From DATGPD01 sp041398565 (GTDB lineage: Bacteria; Planctomycetota; UBA1135; UBA2386), in assembly GCA_041398565.1 (NCBI GenBank), contig JAWKUN010000006.1, positions 558,001 through 622,000 of the forward strand: DNA of 64,000 nucleotides, read 5' to 3'. The position numbers and the translations under genes are program-made. Each line of letters starts with the position of its first letter. Position 1 is the stretch's first letter. Below, piece after piece: positions 27,389-36,733 of the stretch. The notes under the pieces are model-generated. The model saw only the letters and a list, made by a program, of their open reading frames with translations, did no database searches and was not told the DNA's origin.

Positions 27389-28582
27389 TCAGGGCGCCGG
27401 GCAACCCGGGTCGTACTCACGGTCGATGGCCGCGAGGTGGACGATCGCGTCCTGGATGACCTGGCGCGGGGTACGTCCGCGGCGAACCTGCTCCAGCCAC
27501 TGCATGGCGAGATTGCCTTCGGCGAGCTGCCGCTCGACCCCGAGGAGCTGGTCGGCGTAGCCGCCGCGCGCAGCGAAGGGGCGCACTTCCTCGGCGAGCG
27601 CCGCAACGAGATCGTGCGCCCTGGCCGTGCGGCCGGTGCGCCAATCGATCAGCTCGGCGTCGAGGCTCGCATGCGCCGCGGCGCGCTCGTTGTCGTCGAT
27701 CAACGTCAGCACGCGCTCCTCGTCCAACCAGCGCAGCGGGTCGAGCTCGGGATCGGCGAGCACCTGGGCCACGCGCGCCTCGTAGAGCGCGGTGACGCCG
27801 GCGATGGTGATCGGCCGACTGAGGCGATCGCAGATGCGCAGCTCGAGGCGGTTCAAGTCGTACGGCGACGCTTGCCCGTTGGGTCGCACCGCCACCCACA
27901 GGTGGCGGTGGTTCACCATCGACCCCTGCGCCAGCTGCGCCTCGACCCACGCCACGTGCTCGGCCGGCGAGCGGAACAGGGGCACCCGCGCCGGCGTCTT
28001 CGGGAACACGTGCCAGCGCGTCGAATGTTGGCCGGTGACCTCGCCTCGCAGGAACGGCGAGCACGCCGCCAGCGCCAAGAACAACGCCGCGTCGCACCGC
28101 AACACCCGGTAGGCGCGCAGCCGGGCCACCGGGTCGTCGATCCCGACGTTGATGTGCGTGCTCGCCGTGACGACCCGCGTGCCGTAGTGCTCGGCGATGA
28201 ACCGGTAGTAGGGCTTGTCGGGATCGGAGAAGTAGAAGGTGTCGTCCGGCGCCAACGACAGGGTTCCACCCGGCACCAACGTGCGCCCGCGCGCTCCCAA
28301 CCAACGACGCAGCCGGCAGCGCTTGCCCATGAGGTCGTCGAGCAGACCGCGGTAGGTGCGGTGCGGTGTCGTCGTGAACTCGACGTTGCGCCCGTCGGGC
28401 TCGGTGGTGAAACTCGCCAAGTCCGCGGCGATGAGCTGCGACAGCGGCTCGATGTCGCCTTCGCGCGTGCCGGTGTAGACCTCTTCTTCGAGGCCCTTGG
28501 TGAGCAGGAACGGCGACGTCCGAGCGCCGGCGTCGGGCGCATCGGCGGTCGCACCGCAAGGACAGTCGTCGGCGACGCTCAC
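27389..28582 (-). CDS. gshA: Glutamate-cysteine ligase, cyanobacterial (GCS2-like) type
   Basis: A 397-residue ligase making gamma-glutamylcysteine from glutamate and cysteine with ATP. Family features: TKGLEEEVYTG near the N-terminus (Glu-rich metal site), EPDGRNVEFTTTPHRTY, PDDTFYFSDPDKPYY, TASTHINVGIDD, SPFLRGEVTGQHSTRWHVFP, and YDLNRLELRICD. Start: no ATG is available near the expected N-terminus; a GTG (VSVADDCPCG) overlaps the stop of the upstream permease gene by 4 bp (GTGA), which decides the start and places it third in an operon with an ABC exporter. A Cys-x-Cys lies at its very N-terminus. Pairs functionally with gshB at 22292-23245. The symbol is used by function; it is not homologous to enterobacterial GshA in sequence class. 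Confidence 0.85.
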   Translation of the reverse strand: MSVADDCPCGATADAPDAGARTSPFLLTKGLEEEVYTGTREGDIEPLSQLIAADLASFTTEPDGRNVEFTTTPHRTYRGLLDDLMGKRCRLRRWLGARGRTLVPGGTLSLAPDDTFYFSDPDKPYYRFIAEHYGTRVVTASTHINVGIDDPVARLRAYRVLRCDAALFLALAACSPFLRGEVTGQHSTRWHVFPKTPARVPLFRSPAEHVAWVEAQLAQGSMVNHRHLWVAVRPNGQASPYDLNRLELRICDRLSRPITIAGVTALYEARVAQVLADPELDPLRWLDEERVLTLIDDNERAAAHASLDAELIDWRTGRTARAHDLVAALAEEVRPFAARGGYADQLLGVERQLAEGNLAMQWLEQVRRGRTPRQVIQDAIVHLAAIDREYDPGCPAP

Positions 28583-29408
28583 GGGCGCAGCCCGGCGCCG
28601 CGGCGCAACATGACGAGAGCGATCCACCAGAAGCCGACGACGAAGGCGCCGAGCACGGAATACGCCACGCCGATCGGAATGTCCGACACGCCGAGGATGC
28701 CGTAGCGGAAGCCGTTGACCATGTAGAGGATGGGGTTCACGAGCGAGACAGTGCGCCAGACGTCCGGCAGCAGGTGCACGGAATAGAACACGCCGCCCAG
28801 CATCGTGAGGGGGGTGAGCACGAAAGTGGGGAAGATGGCGACGTCGTCGAAGGTCTTGGCTGCCAACCCGTTGATGAAGCCGGCGAGGGAAAACGCGGTG
28901 GCAGTGAGCGCCGCCATCGTCAGGGTCACCAGCGGGTGCACGACCGGCAGGTGTGCGAACAGGAGGCTGACCACCGCGACCAGCACCCCGATGACCAGGC
29001 CGCGGAACACTCCGCCCATCGAGTAGCCGAGCAAGATCGCCCAGTTCGGCATGGGTGAGACCAGCATCTCCTCGACGTGGCGCTGGAACTTGGCGCCGAA
29101 GAACGAGGACACCACGTTGGTGTAGGCGTTGGTCAGAACCGCCATCATGATCAGCCCCGGTGTCACGTACTGCAGGTACGAGTAGCCACCCATGTTGCCG
29201 ATGCGGGCCCCGAGCACCGGCCCGAAGATGATGAAGTAGAGGGTGGTGGTGATGACCGGCGGCAACAAGGTCTGCGACCAGATGCGGACGATGCGTACCA
29301 CCTCCTTGCGCACGGTGGTGGTGAAGCCGATCCACGCGCGCGTCGCGGCGCTCTCGGGCACCAAGGTCTCCCCCGTGGCCGGGGCGCGGCCCGACATCGA
29401 TGCCTGGC

Positions 29409-29412
<4 letters not shown>
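28579..29412 (-). CDS. ABC-2 type transport permease
   Basis: A 277-residue inner-membrane subunit, six transmembrane helices in the ABC2_membrane pattern: SQTLLPPVITTTLYFIIFGPV, QYVTPGLIMMAVLTNAYTNVV, the GAKFQRHVEEMLVSPMPNWA loop typical of NodJ/YadH proteins, GYSMGGVFRGLVIGVLVAVVS, a helix around LTATAFSLAGFINGL, and PLTMLGGVFYSVHLLPDVW. The gene is coupled by ATGA and GTGA overlaps to the ATPase before it and the glutamate-cysteine ligase after it. It probably forms an exporter with that ATPase; the transported substance is unknown, and export of a thiol compound is only a speculation from the operon. Confidence 0.9.
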
Positions 29413-30359
<947 letters not shown>

Positions 30360-30676
30360 CGGCGCGATCGTCGCAGGGCCGGTGGAGCGGAGCAAGACGA
30401 CGGACCGTGACCGCCGCCACCGCGCTCCCGACGAGGAGCGCCAGCACGGCATGCCCGAACGGTCTCGGCCGTCCGCAACCCGACTTGGCGGAACGCAACG
30501 CCCCGGCGAGACGCAAGTAGATGTCGAGCAGGCCGGCGTAGGCGGCGTTCGCAAACCGAAGCGATAGCATGCGCCTGCCGCACCCGGAAGGTCCGTCGAT
30601 CGCCCGCGCGGTCGACCGACAGAGTCTGCGACGAGTCGCGCTGCCCGCTCGTCGAAGATCGCCACGGAAGTCGTCA
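30360..30676. other. 317-bp divergent intergenic stretch with a coding-like minus-strand fragment
   Basis: Between the divergent ABC operon and the repeat-protein gene, so both promoters should be here. On the minus strand, 30570 down to about 30360 reads as MLSLRFANAAYAGLLDIYLR and continues through a hydrophobic HAVLALLVGSAVAAVTV stretch, which looks like a small membrane protein, but it has no stop of its own before running out of frame into the ATPase gene. Possibly a remnant. No convincing -10/-35 pair was seen. Confidence 0.35.
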
Positions 30677-33325
30677 ATGCGCAGGTCGCTCGCCCCCACC
30701 CTCTTGGCCGTTTCGCTCCTGGCAGCCGCTGCTGCGCTCGCTTGGCTCCTGGCGTCGGAGACTCCGGCGACGCCGGCCAGCCAACGACCGACGGCGGAGC
30801 AAGCTCAGGCTCCGCAGCCGCCGCGGGACGCGGCGCCGGCCGAGCGCACCCTCGCAAGACTGGTCGCCGATGCCACCCAGCTCCGCGTGCGCGGGCGCGT
30901 GGTCGACGCCTACGGCGAGCCGGTGGAGCGCGCGCTGGTGGGCGACCTGTCCGCGCGCGGGCCGTCGTCGACGGCCGCCGACGGTCGCTTCGAGTTGATC
31001 GCCGATCGGCCGAGCGCCGCGCTCGAGGTGCTGGTGCTGGCCCAGGGCTTCCCACCGCTCGTCACCACGACCGATCCGGGTGAGGGCCAAGACCTCGACC
31101 TCGGCGACCTGCAGCTCGCCCACGGTGGCCGCCTGCTCGGGACCGTCGTCGATGCGGACGGGGGCGCCATCGCCGGCGCGCGGGTGGAGGTGCGGCCGCT
31201 CGCCCGCAGCGCCTGGCCGGCGGCCGTCGACCTCGCCACGCTGTTCGCACCGACACAGACCGACGCCGGTGGCAACTTCGCCCTCGCCCGCCTACCCGCA
31301 GGACAGTACCAGCTCGTCGCCTCGGCTCCGGGCCGTCAGACGGCGCACGTGGGCCCGCGCACCGTGCGCGACGCCGACGACACGACCACGCCACCCATCG
31401 TCCTGGCCACGGGCTTTGCGCTCTGCGGACGCGTGCTCGGTCCGGACGACCGACCGATCGATGGCGCGCGGGTTCGCCTGCGGAAGCTGCCCAACGGCCC
31501 GCGCATCGAGGCGCGTGCGGAGTCGGCGGCGGACGGCACGTTCACGGTCGAGGCCCTGCCACCAGGGCCTCTGCGCATCGAGGTCGAACGCGAAGGATTC
31601 CTGGGCTGCACGCGTGACGACGTCGCCCCCGAGCGCCAAGAGGTCCTCGTGCTGCACCTCGAGGCCGGCTTGCGCATCGCGGGCGCGGTGCGCGATGCAG
31701 GCACCGGAAGCCCGATCGAAGTGTTCGCGGTCGGTGTCCAGCGCGTCGCCGGCAGCCGGACCGCACGGTCCGGAACCGCCGAACAACAGCTGGCGCAGCG
31801 CATCGCCAGCCTGCGCGACAGCGCCGCAAGGACGACGGATGCACCGGCGCGGGACCGAAGCCTGCACCTGGCTGCCGACCTCGACGACCGCTTGGCGCGG
31901 ATCCGTCGCGAAGCACCGCTGCAGCCGGTGTCGCTCGCGGGCACCCAAGATGCGCCCGTCGCCCACGCCGAAGGCCGCTTCGCTTGCGAGGGTCTGCAGG
32001 AAGGCACCTACGTCGTCGTCATCGCCGCACCTGGACGGCAGTCGACGCGCTCGCAGCCGATCGAGCTGCGCCGCGGCGAGGCCACGCCCGAGCTGGTCTT
32101 CTCCTTGCTGCCCGGCCACGAAGTGGTCGGCGCGGTGCGAAGCAGGGTCGACGCCGGCCCGGTCGCGGGGGCCGAAGTCGAGCTGATTGCCGTGCGCGAA
32201 CACGCCCCGGCGGTCGTCAACGAAGCCGAGGCACTGTACCCCTGGCTGTTCGCGCGTCCGGGGCCGGCGGGTCTCGGGATCGCGCGCACCCGAACCGACG
32301 CGGGCGGCCAGTTCGCCTTCGCGGGTCTGGCTCCGGGACGCTACGCGGTGAGCCTGCACCACCCGCGGTTCGCCGACCGCGACAGCGACGTGTTCGACGT
32401 CCAGGGTCGTCGCCAAGTGCAGGTCGACATGGGGCCGCGCGCGCGCCTGCAGGGCCGCGTGCACGGCATCGCCGATCGGCAGGACACGATCGAGGTGCTG
32501 GCGTTGGGTGGTCACGGCACCATGCGCAAGACGACGGTGGCGGCCGACGGCACCTACCGGATCGACGACCTGCCGCCGGGCGAGTACCTGGTGCGGGCCT
32601 ATCCGGCCAAGGCCACGCGCTACGTCAGCCGCATGCTCGGCGCGATCTTCCCGCTGCACGCGGGGGCCGCGTCCAAAGACCGCATCCCGCCGCGCGACGT
32701 CACGTTGGCCGAAGGCGAAGTGCGCACCCACGACCTCACCCTCGACCGGCCGGCCACCGGGCGCGTGCAGGGAACGATCGCGATCCAGGGCCAGCCCGCC
32801 GCCGGATGCCGTACGTGGTTGCGACCCGTCGAGGGCGAGGCGCCGGGTGCGGGGGGCCAGAGCGTGCGTGGCGACCACGACCAGCACGGTCGTTTCGCCA
32901 TCCCGGACGTGCCGGTCGGTACCTACACGCTGTCGGTGACGACACGCTCGCGCCAGGAGCTCGCCAGCCAACCCGTGACGGTGCACGACGGCGAGACGGT
33001 GGAGGTGCAGCTCGATCTGACCGCCGGTGGCCTGCGTGGTCGCGTGCGGGCCCAAGGCGTCGCGAACCGCGACGAACTCCTGGGTGCTCTGTGGGTCCTT
33101 CCGGGAGCCACGTCGCCCCCCGACGATTTGTACGCCTACCGGCGCGAGCACCGTGTGCACCGGCTCAGCGTGCGCGGTGGCGCGTTCGCCGACGACGCCC
33201 TGACCCCCGGCGAGGCGGTCCTCGTCCTCGACCTGCGCGGGCGCAAGCCGACGTCGGCGCGAGCCGACATCCCCGCCGGCGGCATCCTCGAGCTGGACCT
33301 CGACGCTGGCGACCGCTTGCCGTGA
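30677..33325 (+). CDS. Membrane-anchored protein with about eight carboxypeptidase-regulatory-like repeats
   Basis: An 882-residue protein. The start is set at MRRSLAPTLLAVSLLAAAAALAW, a signal anchor directly followed by a Pro/Ala-rich tether (ETPATPASQRPTAEQAQAPQ). Repeats of the CarboxypepD_reg-like/transthyretin-like beta-sandwich follow: RVRGRVVDAYGEPVERALV, RLLGTVVDADGGAIAGARV, ALCGRVLGPDDRPIDGARV, RIAGAVRDAGTGSP, EVVGAVRSRVDAGPVAGAEV, RLQGRVHGIADRQ, RVQGTIAIQGQPAAG, GLRGRVRAQGVAN; each ends in the LPPGxYxL type strand. It has the same plan (anchor, tether, repeats) as the outer part of the sigma-factor fusion at 19814-22273, without the sigma factor. Extracytoplasmic; may bind polysaccharide or proteins. 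Function not known. Confidence 0.8.
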   Translation: MRRSLAPTLLAVSLLAAAAALAWLLASETPATPASQRPTAEQAQAPQPPRDAAPAERTLARLVADATQLRVRGRVVDAYGEPVERALVGDLSARGPSSTAADGRFELIADRPSAALEVLVLAQGFPPLVTTTDPGEGQDLDLGDLQLAHGGRLLGTVVDADGGAIAGARVEVRPLARSAWPAAVDLATLFAPTQTDAGGNFALARLPAGQYQLVASAPGRQTAHVGPRTVRDADDTTTPPIVLATGFALCGRVLGPDDRPIDGARVRLRKLPNGPRIEARAESAADGTFTVEALPPGPLRIEVEREGFLGCTRDDVAPERQEVLVLHLEAGLRIAGAVRDAGTGSPIEVFAVGVQRVAGSRTARSGTAEQQLAQRIASLRDSAARTTDAPARDRSLHLAADLDDRLARIRREAPLQPVSLAGTQDAPVAHAEGRFACEGLQEGTYVVVIAAPGRQSTRSQPIELRRGEATPELVFSLLPGHEVVGAVRSRVDAGPVAGAEVELIAVREHAPAVVNEAEALYPWLFARPGPAGLGIARTRTDAGGQFAFAGLAPGRYAVSLHHPRFADRDSDVFDVQGRRQVQVDMGPRARLQGRVHGIADRQDTIEVLALGGHGTMRKTTVAADGTYRIDDLPPGEYLVRAYPAKATRYVSRMLGAIFPLHAGAASKDRIPPRDVTLAEGEVRTHDLTLDRPATGRVQGTIAIQGQPAAGCRTWLRPVEGEAPGAGGQSVRGDHDQHGRFAIPDVPVGTYTLSVTTRSRQELASQPVTVHDGETVEVQLDLTAGGLRGRVRAQGVANRDELLGALWVLPGATSPPDDLYAYRREHRVHRLSVRGGAFADDALTPGEAVLVLDLRGRKPTSARADIPAGGILELDLDAGDRLP

Positions 33326-33716
33326 TCCAGCACGCCGTTCGAGCGTCGCCGACCCACCGCGGATCCGGCCGGCGGAGAAGTCCGCGAGTGCGAGCCGGCG
33401 AAGCGCCGCAGGCACCGGAAGCCCCGGCAAAAAGCCCCAGCGGCCGTTCCTGGCCGGCGCGTCGCGCCGACAGCCCTCGGTGGGTGCAGCCGCAGGCGCG
33501 ATAGGAAGGACGGAACGCGGCCGAAGACGACCGCCCCATCGGCAGGTCTGGCCGATGCGCGCCGCGCCGCACTCGCCACCCCTCTCGGGTTGCCTAGCTG
33601 GAAACTCCTGGCTGCGGAGAGACCGTATGACGCCCATCCAAACGTCCGGCGCACCCATGCCGGCGGGCAGCGCTTCGCTGCCACCCTCTCGTCACCTCAC
33701 CCAACACCTCGAGCAC
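33326..33716. other. 391-bp stretch upstream of a secreted protein; nothing identified with confidence
   Basis: GC-rich, without a credible gene. Around 33440-33460 a CGGCAAAAAGCCCC stretch may be the tail of a terminator for the preceding gene. A less GC-rich segment at about 33588-33635 (GGTTGCCTAGCTGGAAACTC and following bases up to GAGAGACCGTATGA) resembles a structured leader in base composition, but it does not match any riboswitch class I could recall base for base. Confidence 0.4.
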
Positions 33717-36305
33717 ATGCCATTTTCGTCTCTCCATCTCACCTCCGGCCTCGGAGCGCGTCACGTGTTGACTGCGCTCGTCGCTCTGGCAGTGAGCCAG
33801 AGCTGGGCCACCGCGCAGGACGTGCGCGGGCCGTTCCCACCGCAGACCGCGTGGATCGTTGCCGAACCGGCCACGAATACCGACGACGTCGACGTGCCGC
33901 CGCCGCCGCGCGGCGTCGTGGCGCCGCTGCCGCCGCACACGCTGCCGCCGACCCCGATCGAGGAGTCGGGCCTGCCGCAGCCGCAGAGCCCGCCGATGCG
34001 GCTCAGCGGCGTCGGCATCGCCGCGCCATGCGACGTGACCCAGTACTCGAGCGCCACGGTCACGCCGAGCGGCGCCGGCCGCGGCATCGTGTGCGAGCCG
34101 ACGGTGGCCTTCCGCGGTGTCGACAACCCGAGCAGCACGGTCGGCTTCTACACCGGCAACTGGTTCGCCGCCCTGTCGACCAACAGCGGCTCGAGCTGGA
34201 GCTACGTCAACCCGTACACCAAGTTCAGCGCCATCGACGGTGGCTTCTGCTGCGACCAGACCTCGTTGTACGCGCGCAGCCACGACGTGATGGTGTGGTA
34301 CCTTCAGTACGGGTACAGCGCCACGACGCAGCGCGGCTCGGCGCGCGTGGCCTTCGCCGTCGGCGGCAACATCGCCGCCAACTCCTGGTCGTCCTACGTG
34401 TTCACGCCGCAGGGCTTCGGCCGGCCTGCCGGCGAGTGGCTCGACTACCCGGACATGGCGGTCAGCAGCGACCGCATCTTCTTCACGAGCAACATCTTCA
34501 ACGCCGCGGGCCAGTACCAGAACGCGGTGATCTGGACGATGCGCCTCAGCGAGTTCGTCGCCGGCAGCGGCAGCGTGGGCTGGTGGTTCACGACCAACAT
34601 CGGCGGCGGCGGCTCGGTGAAGCTCACGCGCGGCGCCGACGACACCATCTACGGCGGCACGCACGCCAGCAACTCGCGCATGCGCATCTTCAAGATCGTG
34701 TCGGGCAGCCTGACGACGATCGAGCGCAATCACGCCGCCTACAACGCCGGGCCCTACACGTCGTTGGCGGCCAACGGCGTCAACTGGGCCGGCCGCATCG
34801 GCGACCGCCTGACCGGAGCCTACCAGACGCCCACGGAGTACGGCTTCTTGTGGACGGCGAGTTCGGGCACCGGGCGCCCGCAGCCGTACAGCCGCATCTC
34901 CCGCTTCCGCGTCGCCGACGACACGCTCATCGCCGACGAAGACGCCTGGGCCTCTTTCGGCATCATGTATCCGTCCGCCTCGGGCAACCAGGCCGGGCAC
35001 ATCGGCTTCACGGTCGCCGCCGGCGGCGCCGCGACCGCGGGGTCCAACCCCTCGTCGTTCTGCGCCATCGTCGACGACTGCCATCCCAACTTCGCGGGCC
35101 AGACGCTCATCCAGTTCGCCGGCACCAACAACAGCCCGGGCAACCCGCTGTGGGGCGACTACTTCTCGGTGCAGCCGCACCCGGTGCGCTCGCTGTCCTT
35201 CGTGGCGTCGGGCATGGGCATGGTCGGCGGCACCGGCAACGCCAACCAGACGCCGCGTTACGCCTGGTTCGGGCGCGAGCGCGACAACACGGCTTGGGCG
35301 ACGACGACGGTGTGGAGCGAGCCGCAAGGCGTCGCCCTCACCTGCCAGCCCGACCTCCAGGGCCGCACGGGTGTGACCACGATCGGCTACCTGAGCTACA
35401 CCCCCAACAGCAACTACGTGCTGACGGCGCCGTTGACCCACACGGCAGGCGGCAAGGTCTACCGGTGGAAGGAGTGGCGCTTCCGCGCTGCACCCTACGG
35501 CACGCCAGCCTACTACTCGTCGTCCCGGAGCACCCTGTTCCTCGCCGCCGGCAACTCCCGCGACCACATCGCCCAGGCGATCTACGACGAGACGCGGCCG
35601 ATCAACATCGGCGCGCGCAACGCCACCGGCGTCGCGATCAGCGTCAGCCCCTCCGACGCCCAGGGCAACGGCAACGGTACCACCAACTTCACGCGCTACT
35701 ACGTGGCCGGGTCCAACGTGACCCTGACCGCACCCGCCACCCAGGCCGGCGCCGGTTTCAAGCGCTGGTGGCTCAACGGCGCCAGCCAGACGCTCGGCAC
35801 CCGCGCGCTGGCCGTCGCCGTGACCGCCGGTTCGACGGCGATCGCCGCCGAGGCGGAGTACTACACGCACGTGAACGGCAGCTACACCCAGTTCTGCGCC
35901 GGCTGTCCCGGCACCGGCAACCTCGTGCCCGTGCACTCGGGCGGCGGAACCCCGGAGATCAACAACACGCTGCAGTGGAACATCAGCAACGCCGTCGGCA
36001 ACGCGGCGGGGGTGCTCTACATCGGCGTGTCGCGCACGACCTGGAACGGTCTGCCGCTGCCGCTGAACCTGGCGTTCCTCGGCGTCGGACCGACCTGCCA
36101 GCTCTGTGTCAGCATCGACGTGTCGCTGCCGCTGGCGACGTCGGGGAGCGGCACCGGCAGCGTGCCCCTGCCGCTGCCCAACCTGGTCAACCTGATCCAG
36201 GGCCACTTCTACACCCAGGGCGTCGTCCTCGACCCGGGTGCGCCGTCGACGCGCAAGCTGGTCTACAGCAACGGCCTCGACACGCTGGTCGGCGGCGACT
36301 TCTGA
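33717..36305 (+). CDS. Secreted protein with sialidase-like region, InlB-like repeat and shared C-terminal module (paralogue A)
   Basis: An 862-residue exported protein; MPFSSLHLTSGLGARHVLTALVALAV gives the signal peptide, with cut after ATA. A Pro-rich segment (VPPPPRGVVAPLPPHTLPP) follows. Residues 90-570 look like a multi-bladed propeller: GFYTGNWFAALSTNSGSSWSYV (Asp-box-like), IDGGFCCDQTSLYARSHDVM, RISRFRVADD, PLWGDYFSVQPHP. Then one InlB/Flg_new-like repeat (VAISVSPSDAQGNGNGTTNF ... GFKRWWLNG) and the shared C-terminal module starting QFCAGCPGTGNLVP. It is clearly paralogous to the gene at 40346-42895 (GGFCCDQ...SHDV, YSATTxRGS, WGDYF), and both flank the di-haem cytochrome. Glycosidase activity is not supported by visible catalytic residues. 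Confidence 0.75.
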   Translation: MPFSSLHLTSGLGARHVLTALVALAVSQSWATAQDVRGPFPPQTAWIVAEPATNTDDVDVPPPPRGVVAPLPPHTLPPTPIEESGLPQPQSPPMRLSGVGIAAPCDVTQYSSATVTPSGAGRGIVCEPTVAFRGVDNPSSTVGFYTGNWFAALSTNSGSSWSYVNPYTKFSAIDGGFCCDQTSLYARSHDVMVWYLQYGYSATTQRGSARVAFAVGGNIAANSWSSYVFTPQGFGRPAGEWLDYPDMAVSSDRIFFTSNIFNAAGQYQNAVIWTMRLSEFVAGSGSVGWWFTTNIGGGGSVKLTRGADDTIYGGTHASNSRMRIFKIVSGSLTTIERNHAAYNAGPYTSLAANGVNWAGRIGDRLTGAYQTPTEYGFLWTASSGTGRPQPYSRISRFRVADDTLIADEDAWASFGIMYPSASGNQAGHIGFTVAAGGAATAGSNPSSFCAIVDDCHPNFAGQTLIQFAGTNNSPGNPLWGDYFSVQPHPVRSLSFVASGMGMVGGTGNANQTPRYAWFGRERDNTAWATTTVWSEPQGVALTCQPDLQGRTGVTTIGYLSYTPNSNYVLTAPLTHTAGGKVYRWKEWRFRAAPYGTPAYYSSSRSTLFLAAGNSRDHIAQAIYDETRPINIGARNATGVAISVSPSDAQGNGNGTTNFTRYYVAGSNVTLTAPATQAGAGFKRWWLNGASQTLGTRALAVAVTAGSTAIAAEAEYYTHVNGSYTQFCAGCPGTGNLVPVHSGGGTPEINNTLQWNISNAVGNAAGVLYIGVSRTTWNGLPLPLNLAFLGVGPTCQLCVSIDVSLPLATSGSGTGSVPLPLPNLVNLIQGHFYTQGVVLDPGAPSTRKLVYSNGLDTLVGGDF

Positions 36306-36315
36306 GTCGGGCAGC

Positions 36316-36341
36316 GGGCGGGGGAGGCATCTCCCCCGCCC
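36316..36341 (+). terminator. Strong hairpin after a secreted-protein gene
   Basis: GGGCGGGGGAG - GCAT - CTCCCCCGCCC: a perfect 11-bp GC-rich stem with a 4-base loop, 10 bp after the stop codon. No T-run follows. Very likely a transcription terminator. Confidence 0.8.
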
Positions 36342-36733
36342 AGCCAGTGATCCAGCCAGGCGACCCAGCCAGGGATCGACGCGGCCGGCGTCTCGAGGAC
36401 CGAGTGGTCTGCCGAGAGCCCGGCTGCCAGGCGCGCGGCTACGCCCGAGTGCGTCACCGAAGTTGCGTGACCGGCCTGCAGACGCCGGGAGCCTCGGTGC
36501 ACCCAGCCTCCTGATCGGCCCGCTGCTCGTCGTCCCCAGCGACGTCCTCAGCGACCACGGGTAGGCGAGTTCTGAGACCCCACGCCGCCAAGCGAACACT
36601 AGCCGAGTGCGCGTGTCCGCTGTGTCGATGCGCGCAAGCCTCTTTGCGAGCCGGGGCCAGCAGTCAGCCGCACCACTCTGCGCGCTCACGCCCCATCTCG
36701 CGTGCTCCCTCTTCCCTCGATGGAGGTCCTTCC
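36342..36733. other. 392-bp stretch before the cytochrome gene
   Basis: No gene is supported. The last part holds a clear ribosome-binding site, GGAGG at 36722-36726, 7 bases before a GTG start at 36734; this decides the start of the cytochrome gene. A minus-strand frame over about 36263-36502 looks mildly protein-like but has no ribosome-binding site and was not accepted. Confidence 0.6.

Noticed and set aside
30360..30570. Small membrane protein gene on the minus strand
   Set aside because: A hydrophobic stretch is present but the frame lacks its own stop and continues into the antisense frame of the ATPase gene, so a separate product is not supported.
33588..33640. Riboswitch-like leader (c-di-GMP-I type considered because of GGTTGCC)
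   Set aside because: The conserved upstream half (GGCAAACC and the CGAAAG loop) is missing, so the class does not fit.
36263..36502. Small minus-strand gene with a mildly protein-like translation
   Set aside because: It overlaps the end of the secreted-protein gene and the strong terminator hairpin, has no ribosome-binding site and no recognisable motif.
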